A stretch of DNA of 49,623 bases. Origin: Flavobacteriaceae bacterium (GTDB taxonomy: Bacteria; Bacteroidota; Bacteroidia; Flavobacteriales; Flavobacteriaceae). The stretch covers positions 1-49,623 of the forward strand of contig JAHEHE010000010.1 of NCBI GenBank assembly GCA_024644725.1, read 5' to 3'. The translations under genes and the position numbers were made by a program. Under the pieces are notes generated by a model. That model saw only the letters and a list, made by a program, of their open reading frames with translations. It searched no databases and was not told the origin of the DNA. Positions 1 to 8,162 of the stretch are shown piece by piece. Each line of letters begins with the position of its first letter. Position 1 is the stretch's first letter.

Positions 1-2274
1 GCTCCTCAATCCCTTGACCTTGGAAAGGCTCTTTTCATCTGTTCCAAAGATATGGCCCAGTTTAAGCCCCGGAATCAGCTTGGCGATGCGATCCGCCTCC
101 GACAGGGGCAGGTCAAGCACCCGCGCCGTGTCCCGAATCGAAGATTTGGCTGCCATGGTTCCATAGGTGATAATCTGTGCGACCTGGTTGGAGCCGTACT
201 TGTCAATCACATAATCAATCACCTTCTGCCGCCCCTCGTCGTCAAAATCGATGTCTATATCCGGCAAAGAAACCCGGTCCGGATTCAGGAAACGCTCAAA
301 AAGGAGATCGTACTTGATCGGGTCAATGTTGGTTATGCCCAGACAGTAGGCGACTGCTGAACCGGCTGCCGAACCACGGCCCGGTCCTACCGACACTCCC
401 ATGCGCTTCGCTTCTTTTATAAAGTCTTCAACGATCAAAAAATACCCCGGATAACCCGTGTTCTCAATAATCGACAGTTCAAAGTCGAGCCTTTCCCTGA
501 TATCATCAGTCAGATCCGGATAACGCGTTTTTGCTCCTTCATAGGTAAGATGACGCAGGTATTTGTTCTCGCCTCTTTTTCCTCCATCCTCCTCGTCCCG
601 GGCATCATAGAAAGCTTCCGGCATTTCAAATTTGGGAAGCAGCACATCCCTGGCCAGGTCATAAATCTCTACTTTGTCTTCAATCTCCTGAATATTGAGA
701 ATGGCTTCCGGGGTTCGACTGAAAAGAGCCTTCATTTCGTCCTGATCCTTGAAATAGTATTCCTCATTGGGAAGTCCGTATCGGAATCCCCGGCCTCGCC
801 CCTTTGGGGTTGCCAGCTTCTCTCCGTCCTTCACGCATAGTAAGATGTCATGAGCGAGTGAGTCTTCTTTATTCAGGTAGAAGCTGTTATTGGTTGCCAC
901 AAGCTTCACTCCATGCTTCTTTGAAAATCGAATCAGAACCTCGTTGACGTGTGCCTCATTTTCCTGTTTATGGTCATTGAGCTCGAGGTAGAAATCGGAT
1001 CCGAATTCCTCTTTCCACCAAAGAAGCGCCTCCTCAGCCTGCCTCTCCCCCACATTGAGAATTAGGTGAGCGATCTCTCCGTAAATGCCTCCACTGAGCA
1101 CGATAACGTCCTCTTTGTATTCCCTGATCAAATTCTTGTCGACTCGCGGAACGTAATAGAAGCCTTCAATGTAGGCGAGAGAGGCCATTTTGGCCAGGTT
1201 GTGGTACCCGTTTTTGTTCTTGGCCAACAAAACAACCTGCCGACCGTTGTCCTTGACCGAACGGTCCCTCATATTTTCGCACACATAAAACTCGCAACCC
1301 AAAATAGGTTTTATCTGATGGTCCCCCTTCTTGTTGTGAGCCAGGGCTTCACTGACAAAAACAAATGCCCCCATCATATTCCCCGTGTCGGTCAATGCGA
1401 CAGCCGGCATTTTTCGTTCAGCCGCGGCCCTTACCAGGTCAGAAGCACTCGTGGTCGACTGCAAAATGGAATACTGGCTGTGATTGTGCAAATGGGAAAA
1501 TGATGCTTTTTCCAGTTCAGGCGAACTGCCGACTCCTGCCCCGGGCTGTGGAGCCTCTTTTTTCTGTTGCTTTTTTTTGAGCTTTTTGCTCTCTGCCTTC
1601 AGGTTCTGATGATCGAGTCCGACAAGGCCGATCGGCTTTGTATTGCTCTGTTTGAAATCTTCGATATATCCGGGTTCCGCCAACAGTTCTTCTGCTGAAT
1701 AGTTTCCGCGCCGGATCAATTCCAAAAAACATCGGGTGGTTGCCTCCACGTCTGCAGTGGCATTGTGCGCCTCTACAAAAGCCTCCCCAAAAAGCTCCTG
1801 GTGCAATTCCGTAAGGGTGGGAAGTTTGAACTTCCCGTATCTGCCCCCGGGAATCTGACACAGTTCTGCCGTCTTTTCCGTGCACGTATCGAGAACCGGT
1901 TTTGCGTCCAATACCGTTTCGATTCCCGCCCGATAGAACTCGGAGCCCATGATCTTGAGATCAAAACCCAGATTTTGCCCCACCAAATGAGTTGCTTTCG
2001 ATAAAGCCTCATTGAAACTATTGAGAACGCTTTCGAGCTTCTCCCCTTCCTGCTGCGCAAGTTCGGTTGAAATCCCATGAACCTGCTCCGCGTCGTAGGG
2101 GATGTTGAATCCGTCAGGCTGAATCAGGTAATCCTGATGCTCCACCAGCTCTCCCATGCTGTCGTGCAATTGCCAGGCGATCTGAACACATCGGGGCCAA
2201 TTGTCGGTATCGGTGATTGGAGCGTTCCAATTCTTGGGCAATCCCGTAGTTTCGGTATCGAAGATCAAATACAT
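1..2274 (-). CDS. dnaE: DNA polymerase III alpha subunit with fused DEDDh exonuclease (3' end beyond the window)
   Basis: Replicative polymerase; 758 codons are visible from the ATG at 2274 and the frame is still open at base 1. Residues 1-200 form a DnaQ-like proofreading exonuclease: FDTETTG (Exo I), a NLGFD motif (Exo II) and H-x4-D in EAHNATAD (Exo III). A Lys-rich linker (about 210-250) leads into a PHP domain with H261/H263/H265 (SHLHNHSQYS). Then come the polymerase palm motif GPGRGSAAGS and the catalytic PDIDIDF at 671-677. The usual PHP TDH motif reads TDT (D296, T297), so a metal ligand is missing, which suits a polymerase carrying its own exonuclease. It is divergent from rpsP. A weak TAnnTTT-like box lies upstream at about 2307-2314. 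The identity is very secure; inactivity of the PHP site is inferred. Confidence 0.97.
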   Translation of the reverse strand, partial: MYLIFDTETTGLPKNWNAPITDTDNWPRCVQIAWQLHDSMGELVEHQDYLIQPDGFNIPYDAEQVHGISTELAQQEGEKLESVLNSFNEALSKATHLVGQNLGFDLKIMGSEFYRAGIETVLDAKPVLDTCTEKTAELCQIPGGRYGKFKLPTLTELHQELFGEAFVEAHNATADVEATTRCFLELIRRGNYSAEELLAEPGYIEDFKQSNTKPIGLVGLDHQNLKAESKKLKKKQQKKEAPQPGAGVGSSPELEKASFSHLHNHSQYSILQSTTSASDLVRAAAERKMPAVALTDTGNMMGAFVFVSEALAHNKKGDHQIKPILGCEFYVCENMRDRSVKDNGRQVVLLAKNKNGYHNLAKMASLAYIEGFYYVPRVDKNLIREYKEDVIVLSGGIYGEIAHLILNVGERQAEEALLWWKEEFGSDFYLELNDHKQENEAHVNEVLIRFSKKHGVKLVATNNSFYLNKEDSLAHDILLCVKDGEKLATPKGRGRGFRYGLPNEEYYFKDQDEMKALFSRTPEAILNIQEIEDKVEIYDLARDVLLPKFEMPEAFYDARDEEDGGKRGENKYLRHLTYEGAKTRYPDLTDDIRERLDFELSIIENTGYPGYFLIVEDFIKEAKRMGVSVGPGRGSAAGSAVAYCLGITNIDPIKYDLLFERFLNPDRVSLPDIDIDFDDEGRQKVIDYVIDKYGSNQVAQIITYGTMAAKSSIRDTARVLDLPLSEADRIAKLIPGLKLGHIFGTDEKSLSKVKGLRS

Positions 2275-2407
2275 GAGGTCCTGTTTTCGGAAAGAATATT
2301 GAAGGTTAAAAATAGAGATTTCATCGAATTGCCCCAGTCTTGCGGGTCAATTTTTATCAACAACAATTTAGTGAATCCTCCATGTGTCAAAATTCAAAAA
2401 TTATGAT

Positions 2408-2415
2408 TACTTTTG
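2408..2415 (+). promoter_or_regulatory. Bacteroidota-type -7 box for rpsP
   Basis: The sequence is TACTTTTG, a full match to TAnnTTTG, 65 bases before the rpsP ATG. No convincing -33 TTG is visible at the usual spacing. Confidence 0.6.
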
Positions 2416-2480
2416 CGGCCTACTTCGAGAAAGTAGTTTAATATTAATAACCTAGGTCGAGTACCTTAAAAATTAAAGAG

Positions 2481-3068
2481 ATGCCAGTAAAAATCAGATT
2501 ACAAAGACATGGTAAAAAAGGCAAGCCGTTCTATTGGGTGGTAGCCGCAGACTCAAGATCAAAGCGAGACGGAAGATCTTTGGAGAAATTGGGAACCTAC
2601 AACCCGAACGTCAACCCGGCGAGCATTGAGCTCGACATCGACGCTGCAGTGCAGTGGTTGCAAAATGGAGCCCAGCCTACCGACACGGCAAGAGCCATCC
2701 TTTCATACAAAGGAGCCTTGTTGAAAAATCATCTCCTCGGAGGTGTTAAAAAAGGCGCCCTGACGGAGGAGCAGGCTGAAGCGAAGTTCCAGGCTTGGAT
2801 GGATGAGAAGAATTCAAAGATCGAAGCCAAGGCAAATTCAATTGCGAAAGCAAAAGAAGAGGAGATTGCAAAACAGCTGGAGGCTGAAAAAGAAATCAGT
2901 GAGAAACGCCAGGCTGCAGCAGATGAAGCCGAAAATGAGGCAATTCGCGCTGAAGCGGATGCCAAAGCAGCTGCTGAGGCAGAAGCGAAAGCAGAAGAGC
3001 CTGTTGAAGACGATACTCCTCAAACCATAGATGAAGCGGCTGAAGAAGCCAAGAAAGAGGAAAAATAA
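2481..3068 (+). CDS. rpsP: 30S ribosomal protein S16 with long C-terminal extension
   Basis: Small-subunit ribosomal protein needed for 30S assembly. The first 80 or so residues are classic S16 (MPVKIRLQRHGKKGKPFY, then VAADSRSKRDGR and LGTYNP). S16 is usually 80-100 residues; here the product is 195 residues because of an Ala/Glu/Lys-rich helical tail from about residue 105 to the end, as is common in Bacteroidota. It is followed directly by a hairpin terminator and then rimM, the usual S16-RimM pairing. The ATG start follows a perfect -7 box with a leader of roughly 60 bases. The function of the tail is unknown. Confidence 0.97.
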   Translation: MPVKIRLQRHGKKGKPFYWVVAADSRSKRDGRSLEKLGTYNPNVNPASIELDIDAAVQWLQNGAQPTDTARAILSYKGALLKNHLLGGVKKGALTEEQAEAKFQAWMDEKNSKIEAKANSIAKAKEEEIAKQLEAEKEISEKRQAAADEAENEAIRAEADAKAAAEAEAKAEEPVEDDTPQTIDEAAEEAKKEEK

Positions 3069-3091
3069 TTCTTACGAATTCACACATTTTG

Positions 3092-3122
3092 AAAACCTGA
3101 TATCTTCATATCAGGTTTTTTC
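3092..3122 (+). terminator. Rho-independent terminator after rpsP
   Basis: A 9-11 bp stem (AACCTGATA / TATCAGGTT) with a 6-base loop, followed by a run of T. It lies 24 bases after the rpsP stop codon. Confidence 0.85.
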
Positions 3123-3126
3123 ATTT

Positions 3127-3134
3127 TATATTTG
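3127..3134 (+). promoter_or_regulatory. -7 box for rimM
   Basis: TATATTTG is a perfect TAnnTTTG match, placed between the rpsP terminator and the rimM ATG 39 bases downstream. This suggests rimM is transcribed separately from rpsP. Confidence 0.6.
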
Positions 3135-3173
3135 AGGCATCAGCAACCAATTTGAGGCATTATAAACAGGGCC

Positions 3174-3698
3174 ATGAAAAAATCGGAATGTTTCTATCTC
3201 GGCAGGGTAACCAAAAAGTACAGCTTTAAAGGGGAGGTGATCATCAAACTCGATACGGATGAGCCCCAAATCTACCAAAACCTCGATGCGGTTTTTATCG
3301 AAATAGGCAAGGATTTGCTTCCGTTTTTTATCGAAAAGAGCTCCTTTCAGAGAGGTAGCGAGCTTCGCGTCCGGTTTGAGGATGTGAAAACGGAGCAGGA
3401 CGCAGATGCCATTTTGAAAAAGGAGGTCTATCTCCCACTGGAGCTTCTGCCGAAGCTGAGCGGTGAAAAATTCTATTTTCACGAAGTCATCGGGTTTTCG
3501 CTGGTGGATGTTAACCACGGAAGGATCGGAACCATCGAGTCGATAAACGACAGTACGGCACAGGCCCTGTTCATTGTTTCTGCCGGAGAAGATGAGATAC
3601 TGGTTCCCATGGTGGATGATTTTGTAAAAAAGGTAGACAGAAAAAGGCGCGAGGTACTCGTGGAAACTCCTGATGGACTCATCGAAATGAACAAATAG
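3174..3698 (+). CDS. rimM: Ribosome maturation factor RimM
   Basis: Assists 30S head maturation around S19. The 174 residues match the family length. The N-terminal RimM barrel begins YLGRVTKKYSFKGEV (residues 8-22), and the C-terminal PRC-barrel carries FHEVIGFSLVD and GRIGTIESI, followed by ILVPMVDDFV near the end, the usual closing motif. It lies between rpsP and a tRNA methyltransferase, with 15 bases to the latter, so these two are probably co-transcribed. The assignment is secure. Confidence 0.96.
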   Translation: MKKSECFYLGRVTKKYSFKGEVIIKLDTDEPQIYQNLDAVFIEIGKDLLPFFIEKSSFQRGSELRVRFEDVKTEQDADAILKKEVYLPLELLPKLSGEKFYFHEVIGFSLVDVNHGRIGTIESINDSTAQALFIVSAGEDEILVPMVDDFVKKVDRKRREVLVETPDGLIEMNK

Positions 3699-3713
3699 AA
3701 AGAATCCATTCCA

Positions 3714-4430
3714 ATGCCCGAATCCCCGTTTCGCTTCAAACAATTCAATGTAGCCCAGAGCAAGAGTGCCATGAAAGTGGGAACAGACGGGGTTCTGCTG
3801 GGGGCCTGGGTTCGGATTCCGGACGAGGTCGATTCGGTACTTGATATCGGTACCGGCACGGGGCTGATCGCCCTGCAAATCGCTCAGCGATGTGACGGTG
3901 AGATTATTGATGCCCTTGAAATAGAATCAGGGGCCTTTGAGCAAGCCGTGGAAAATTTCGAGAATAGCCCGTGGTCGGATCGCCTTTTCTGCTATCACGC
4001 GTCCCTTCAGGAATTTGCTTTGGAAATGGACGAAGGATATGACCTGATCGTCTGCAATCCCCCGTTTTTCAATAACAGTTATCAGGCTAAGGGTGAAAAG
4101 CGAAACCTCGCCAGGCAGGCTGAGCAACTCGATTTTGAGACTTTGCTCAAATGCACATCACGACTATTGAACCCGGAGGGTTCCTGCGCCTTCATCATTC
4201 CCATGGATCAGGAAGAGATATTCACTGCAGCAGGTAAGAAAAACAGCCTCTATCCGAACCGCATAACCCGTGTCAAGGGGAGCCCGTCAAGTCCGGTCAA
4301 AAGGAGTCTCATACAATTCGAGCGGGAAAAAGCCAGCCTCGATCTCTCAGAACTTGTCGTTGAAACATCCAGGCACGTCTACACCCAGGAATATGTGGAT
4401 CTGGTGAAAGACTTCTATCTGAAGATGTGA
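3714..4430 (+). CDS. trmN6: tRNA1(Val) (adenine(37)-N6)-methyltransferase TrmN6-like
   Basis: SAM-dependent N6-adenine methyltransferase of the YfiC/TrmN6 family, 238 residues as usual for the family. The N-terminus FRFKQFNVAQSKSAMKVGTD is typical. The SAM site is LDIGTGTGLIALQIAQR (about residues 43-59), and the catalytic N6-amino methylase motif NPPF is in DLIVCNPPFFNNS (about 107-119). It follows rimM by 15 bases. The family assignment is strong; the exact tRNA target is inferred from E. coli YfiC. Confidence 0.92.
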   Translation: MPESPFRFKQFNVAQSKSAMKVGTDGVLLGAWVRIPDEVDSVLDIGTGTGLIALQIAQRCDGEIIDALEIESGAFEQAVENFENSPWSDRLFCYHASLQEFALEMDEGYDLIVCNPPFFNNSYQAKGEKRNLARQAEQLDFETLLKCTSRLLNPEGSCAFIIPMDQEEIFTAAGKKNSLYPNRITRVKGSPSSPVKRSLIQFEREKASLDLSELVVETSRHVYTQEYVDLVKDFYLKM

Positions 4431-4433
4431 GTC

Positions 4434-5804
4434 TCAGGCTCCCAAATTATAAGGGTTGTAGCCCAGGTATTCCACTTCCTTCTCTACAAAACGAACCCCG
4501 TGTTTTTCGAGCTCCGTGAGAACGTCCTGGTACATCTCTTTCTTCAAAGGCAACTGAACGCCCGGAGTGTGCACGCGACCATTGAGGATCTGCAAACAGG
4601 CCATGGCTACCGGTAGCCCAACGGTCTTCGCCATGGCGGTGTAAGTCTGGTCCTCTCCGACAACAACCATGCTCGATTCAATCTGTCTCTTCTTACCCTC
4701 CTTTTCAAAGCCAAACTTGTGATACATGACGATCATATCCTTGTCATCTTTCTTGAGCGACCAGCTGTCCATGAGAATCTTTTGAAGAATTTGCGCAGGG
4801 GTCGCATCTTTGAGACCGACCTTTTTCTTGTCGTTGAACAGATCCAGTTCGAGAAGCTTGTCCCAGATCACGTCATCCTGATCGATCTTCAGGTAGTGAC
4901 GAAGCTTTAGCTCCACGGAGTCATGGGGCTTATAGGTCAGAAAGGAATTGGTGAAATCCCTGTAGGTCATGTCTTCTGAGCCTTGCATGACATAACTGTC
5001 ATCGGTCATTCCCAATTGCACGAATATGTTCCAGGCACGAGAAAATCCTACCCTCCGGATAGTGCCCCTGAAGAGCGTCAAGGCGTCTTCCAGGCCGTAA
5101 ACCTCTCTGTAATTCAAAGAATCCCGGTTGGCATAGGCCTCGAATTTGCCGTATCCTTCGATGGACAGAAACTCGGTCCTTCTGAAAAGCTTGTGGTATG
5201 GGATGTACTTGTACTTGCCTTCCTGGATGAACTTTGCAATCCCTCCCTGACCGGCTACCACAACGTTTCTCGGGTTCCATGTGAACTTGTAATTCCACAA
5301 ATTATCATCACTTTCCGGGGCAATGAGCCCTCCTGTGAACGACTCAAACAGGAGCATTCGGGCTCCGCTTCCCTTGATCCTGTCGATGACCTGCATCGCA
5401 CTCATGTGATCGATCCCCGGGTCGAGCCCCACCTCGTTCATGAAGACCAGGCCTCTCTCTTTTACCTTGGAATCCAGCTCCTTTAGCTCTTTGGACACAT
5501 AGGACGCCGTCACCAGGTTCTTTCCGAACTCGATGCAATCCCTGGCGATCTCAAGATGGAATCGTGCAGGAAGCATGGAAATGACGATATCCGATTCGGC
5601 AACAGCTTTCTTTCTCGATTCCACATCGAAGATGTCCAGTTCAATCACCTTGCCATTCGGATGCCCTCCTACAAGCTTTGCGGCATTTTCGGTATTGATA
5701 TCGGCGATGATCACCTCGAGCTGTTCTTCGCCCGATTTCTCCAACAGATACCTGACCAGAGCGGAGGATGATCTGCCCGCTCCTACAATCAAAATTCTTC
5801 TCAT
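4434..5804 (-). CDS. Saccharopine dehydrogenase family oxidoreductase (Lys9-like)
   Basis: NAD(P)-dependent oxidoreductase of 456 residues. The Rossmann fingerprint VGAGRSSSALVRYLL sits at residues 5-19 from the chosen start. VVISMLPARFH and the EVGLDPGIDHMSA segment are typical of saccharopine reductases. I chose the ATG at 5804 over a TTG at 5828 because the longer start would lie inside a perfect -7 box (5826-5833). It is convergent with the TrmN6 gene (3 bases between the stops) and divergent from the DUF423 gene. No lysine-pathway genes are adjacent, so the substrate (saccharopine or a related opine-like compound) is inferred from the family only. Confidence 0.88.
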   Translation of the reverse strand: MRRILIVGAGRSSSALVRYLLEKSGEEQLEVIIADINTENAAKLVGGHPNGKVIELDIFDVESRKKAVAESDIVISMLPARFHLEIARDCIEFGKNLVTASYVSKELKELDSKVKERGLVFMNEVGLDPGIDHMSAMQVIDRIKGSGARMLLFESFTGGLIAPESDDNLWNYKFTWNPRNVVVAGQGGIAKFIQEGKYKYIPYHKLFRRTEFLSIEGYGKFEAYANRDSLNYREVYGLEDALTLFRGTIRRVGFSRAWNIFVQLGMTDDSYVMQGSEDMTYRDFTNSFLTYKPHDSVELKLRHYLKIDQDDVIWDKLLELDLFNDKKKVGLKDATPAQILQKILMDSWSLKKDDKDMIVMYHKFGFEKEGKKRQIESSMVVVGEDQTYTAMAKTVGLPVAMACLQILNGRVHTPGVQLPLKKEMYQDVLTELEKHGVRFVEKEVEYLGYNPYNLGA

Positions 5805-5825
5805 AGAAATGTGTGTACAGTTGCT

Positions 5826-5833
5826 CAAATTTA
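5826..5833 (-). promoter_or_regulatory. -7 box for the saccharopine dehydrogenase gene
   Basis: On the minus strand this reads TAAATTTG, 21 bases before the chosen ATG at 5804. It sets the start choice for that gene. Confidence 0.6.
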
Positions 5834-5873
5834 ATCAAACGCCATTATAAAACTCTCGCATAAATCAAAATCT

Positions 5874-5881
5874 TATCTTTG
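5874..5881 (+). promoter_or_regulatory. -7 box immediately upstream of the DUF423 gene
   Basis: TATCTTTG is a perfect match and ends only 3 bases before the ATG at 5885, so the transcript should start at or next to the start codon (leaderless). Confidence 0.55.
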
Positions 5882-5884
5882 TTT

Positions 5885-6283
5885 ATGAACTCAAATTTCA
5901 ATCCCTTGAAAAACCTCATATTCGCATCTGTTTTCGGGCTTGTTGCCGTCGCCATGGGCGCCTTCGGGGCTCATGCACTTAAGGATATCCTGGAACCCGA
6001 GGCACTCCAAAGTTACGAAACCGGCGTGAGGTACATGATGGTCCACGCCCTGGTTCTGCTTTTTCTCAACAATTCGTCTGCCTTGGATCAGAAGACCAAA
6101 AACACCCTGAGTTATTTGTTCATATCCGGCATTATTTTGTTCTCAGGTTCGATTTTTGCCATCCAACTAAAACTCGTTGGCGCGTCATCCATCTGGTTCA
6201 TCACTCCCCTGGGTGGGCTTCTCCTGATATCGGGCTGGTTTGGAATGATGCTGGCTTTTTTCAGAAAATCGCGGTCGAATTAG
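5885..6283 (+). CDS. DUF423 family small membrane protein (YgdD-like)
   Basis: 132-residue integral membrane protein. The DUF423 signature is clear: VFGLVAVAMGAFGAHAL near residues 16-32, followed by YETGVRYMMVHALVLL. About four hydrophobic segments can be seen, the last being GLLLISGWFGMMLAFF. The ATG at 5885 is preferred over an in-frame TTG two codons upstream. The role of the family is unknown. It sits alone between two divergently or separately transcribed metabolic genes. Confidence 0.9.
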   Translation: MNSNFNPLKNLIFASVFGLVAVAMGAFGAHALKDILEPEALQSYETGVRYMMVHALVLLFLNNSSALDQKTKNTLSYLFISGIILFSGSIFAIQLKLVGASSIWFITPLGGLLLISGWFGMMLAFFRKSRSN

Positions 6284-6307
6284 CTGTATAAAATTTTGTG
6301 CCTGAGT

Positions 6308-6338
6308 TTTGTCATGGCTCTAAAATTAACTACTTTTA
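6308..6338 (+). promoter_or_regulatory. Candidate pckA promoter with a leader of about 140 bases
   Basis: TTTG (6308-6311), a 19-base spacer, then TACTTTTA (6331-6338, one mismatch to TAnnTTTG). A second perfect box, TAAATTTG, lies at 6434-6441, nearer the pckA ATG. The leader between them holds the short hairpins CCTC-CACG-GAGG (near 6343-6354) and AACC-GAGGAA-GGTT (near 6415-6427). Confidence 0.5.
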
Positions 6339-6482
6339 GGTGCCTCCACGGAGGGTCTTTTCCAACGAAATCGTATTCGTAAAAAGGCTGCTAACACTGA
6401 CATATATCATAAAACCGAGGAAGGTTTAATCCGTAAATTTGTTGGTGAAATCAAAAACAATTAACACTTAAATTTTTGACTT

Positions 6483-8108
6483 ATGGAAGTTCTAACAAAA
6501 TCAGTTATCAATTCACTAGATGAATTAGGAATCAAAAATCCCAAGGAGATCATATACAATCCATCCTATGATGAATTATTCAAATTTGAACTCTCTCCCG
6601 AATTGGAAGGTTTTGAAAAAGGATACGAGACTGAATTGGGAGCTGTAAATGTGATGACTGGAAAATTCACAGGGCGCTCTCCAAAGGACAAATACATAGT
6701 CAAGGACGATGTGACAAGAGATACGATTTGGTGGACTTCCGAAAAAGCCAAAAACGATAACAAGCCGATCACACAAGAGGTATGGAATGATCTAAAGGAA
6801 CTCGTCCTGGAGGAGCTTTCAGGCAAGAAACTCTATGTGGTTGACACGTTTTGCGGTGCGAACGAAGATACCCGCTTGAAAGTGCGCTTCGTGGTTGAGG
6901 TACCCTGGCAAGCTCATTTTGTAAAAAACATGTTCATCCGACCCACGGCTGAAGAGCTTGAAACCTATGGAGATCCTGATTTTGTTGTACTCAACGGCTC
7001 TGAAACAGTTAATGACAAGTGGAAAGAACACGGTCTGAACTCTGAAGTGTTCACTGTTTTCAACCTGACTGAAAAAATGCAGGTCATCGGCGGAACCTGG
7101 TACGGAGGTGAGATGAAAAAAGGAATGTTCGCCATGATGAACTACTACCTTCCCAAAAGAGGCATGGCTGCGATGCACTGTTCAGCTAACGTAGGTGAAG
7201 AAGGCGACACTGCAATTTTCTTCGGACTTTCCGGAACCGGTAAAACTACGCTATCAACAGATCCAGCGAGAAAACTGATCGGAGATGACGAGCATGGTTG
7301 GGACGACGAAGGTATTTTCAACTTTGAAGGGGGCTGCTATGCCAAGACGATCGATCTTGACCATGAGGCTGAACCGGACATTTATGATGCGATCAAAAGA
7401 GATGCGCTTCTTGAGAATGTGACCGTGGACGAAAATGGCAAAATTGACTTCACAGACGGTTCCGTTACTCAGAATACAAGAGTTTCCTATCCGATTTACC
7501 ACATTGAGAATATCGTGAAGCCGGTTTCAAAGGCAGGACATGCCAACAAAGTGATCTTCCTGACAGCTGACGCATTTGGAGTGATGCCTCCAGTTGCGAA
7601 ACTGACCCCTGAACAAACCAAGTACCACTTCCTTTCTGGATTTACCGCGAAGCTCGCAGGTACTGAAAGAGGTGTGAACGAGCCAACTCCAACATTCTCA
7701 GCTTGTTTCGGTGAAGCCTTCCTGACCTTGCACCCAACCAAGTACGGTGAGGAACTTGTCAAGAAAATGGAAGAGCACAATGCCACGGCTTACCTGGTGA
7801 ATACCGGATGGAACGGTACGGGCAAACGAATCTCGATTCAGGATACACGGGGTATCATCCACAGAATTCTCGATGGATCAATAGACCGTGCTGAGACCAA
7901 AGTGATACCGGTTTTCAACCTGGAAGTACCAACTTCACTTACCGAAGTTCACGATGAGATTCTCGACCCAAGAGATACATACGAAGACAGAGAGGAATGG
8001 AATCGTCGAGCCCACAAGCTCGCAGGTTTGTTCATCAAAAACTTCGAGAAATACACTGACAATGAAGAAGGAAAAGCGCTAGTTGCTGCAGGACCTCAGT
8101 TGGATTAA
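6483..8108 (+). CDS. pckA: Phosphoenolpyruvate carboxykinase (ATP)
   Basis: Converts oxaloacetate and ATP to PEP, CO2 and ADP; the first step of gluconeogenesis, in the cytosol. The 541 residues match the ATP-dependent family. The P-loop is [14 protein letters not shown] (about residues 248-261), followed by the kinase-2 motif [11 protein letters not shown]-terminal [14 protein letters not shown] and [14 protein letters not shown] are further signatures. It stands alone, with its own long leader upstream and a strong hairpin terminator 21 bases downstream. The ATG start follows an A/T-rich stretch without an SD. The assignment is secure. Confidence 0.98.
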   Translation: MEVLTKSVINSLDELGIKNPKEIIYNPSYDELFKFELSPELEGFEKGYETELGAVNVMTGKFTGRSPKDKYIVKDDVTRDTIWWTSEKAKNDNKPITQEVWNDLKELVLEELSGKKLYVVDTFCGANEDTRLKVRFVVEVPWQAHFVKNMFIRPTAEELETYGDPDFVVLNGSETVNDKWKEHGLNSEVFTVFNLTEKMQVIGGTWYGGEMKKGMFAMMNYYLPKRGMAAMHCSANVGEEGDTAIFFGLSGTGKTTLSTDPARKLIGDDEHGWDDEGIFNFEGGCYAKTIDLDHEAEPDIYDAIKRDALLENVTVDENGKIDFTDGSVTQNTRVSYPIYHIENIVKPVSKAGHANKVIFLTADAFGVMPPVAKLTPEQTKYHFLSGFTAKLAGTERGVNEPTPTFSACFGEAFLTLHPTKYGEELVKKMEEHNATAYLVNTGWNGTGKRISIQDTRGIIHRILDGSIDRAETKVIPVFNLEVPTSLTEVHDEILDPRDTYEDREEWNRRAHKLAGLFIKNFEKYTDNEEGKALVAAGPQLD

Positions 8109-8129
8109 TTATTTGCTTTAATTGTTTAA

Positions 8130-8161
8130 GTGCGCATTCGATGAATGCGCACTTTTTTTTG
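8130..8161 (+). terminator. Rho-independent terminator after pckA
   Basis: An 11 bp perfect stem (AGTGCGCATTC / GAATGCGCACT) with a 3-base loop and a run of nine T. On the other strand there is no T-run, so it serves pckA and not dinB. Confidence 0.92.
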
Positions 8162-8162
8162 C

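Noticed and set aside
52-840. Short open frames on the plus strand opposite the first 2.2 kb, and similar ones across the window
   Set aside because: They lie antisense to dnaE or to other recognised genes, have no family motifs and look like the mirror of coding sequence.
6330-6464. A 44-codon open frame in the pckA leader as a gene
   Set aside because: It has no ATG, GTG or TTG start and no promoter that would place a ribosome there. It is kept only as a leader observation.
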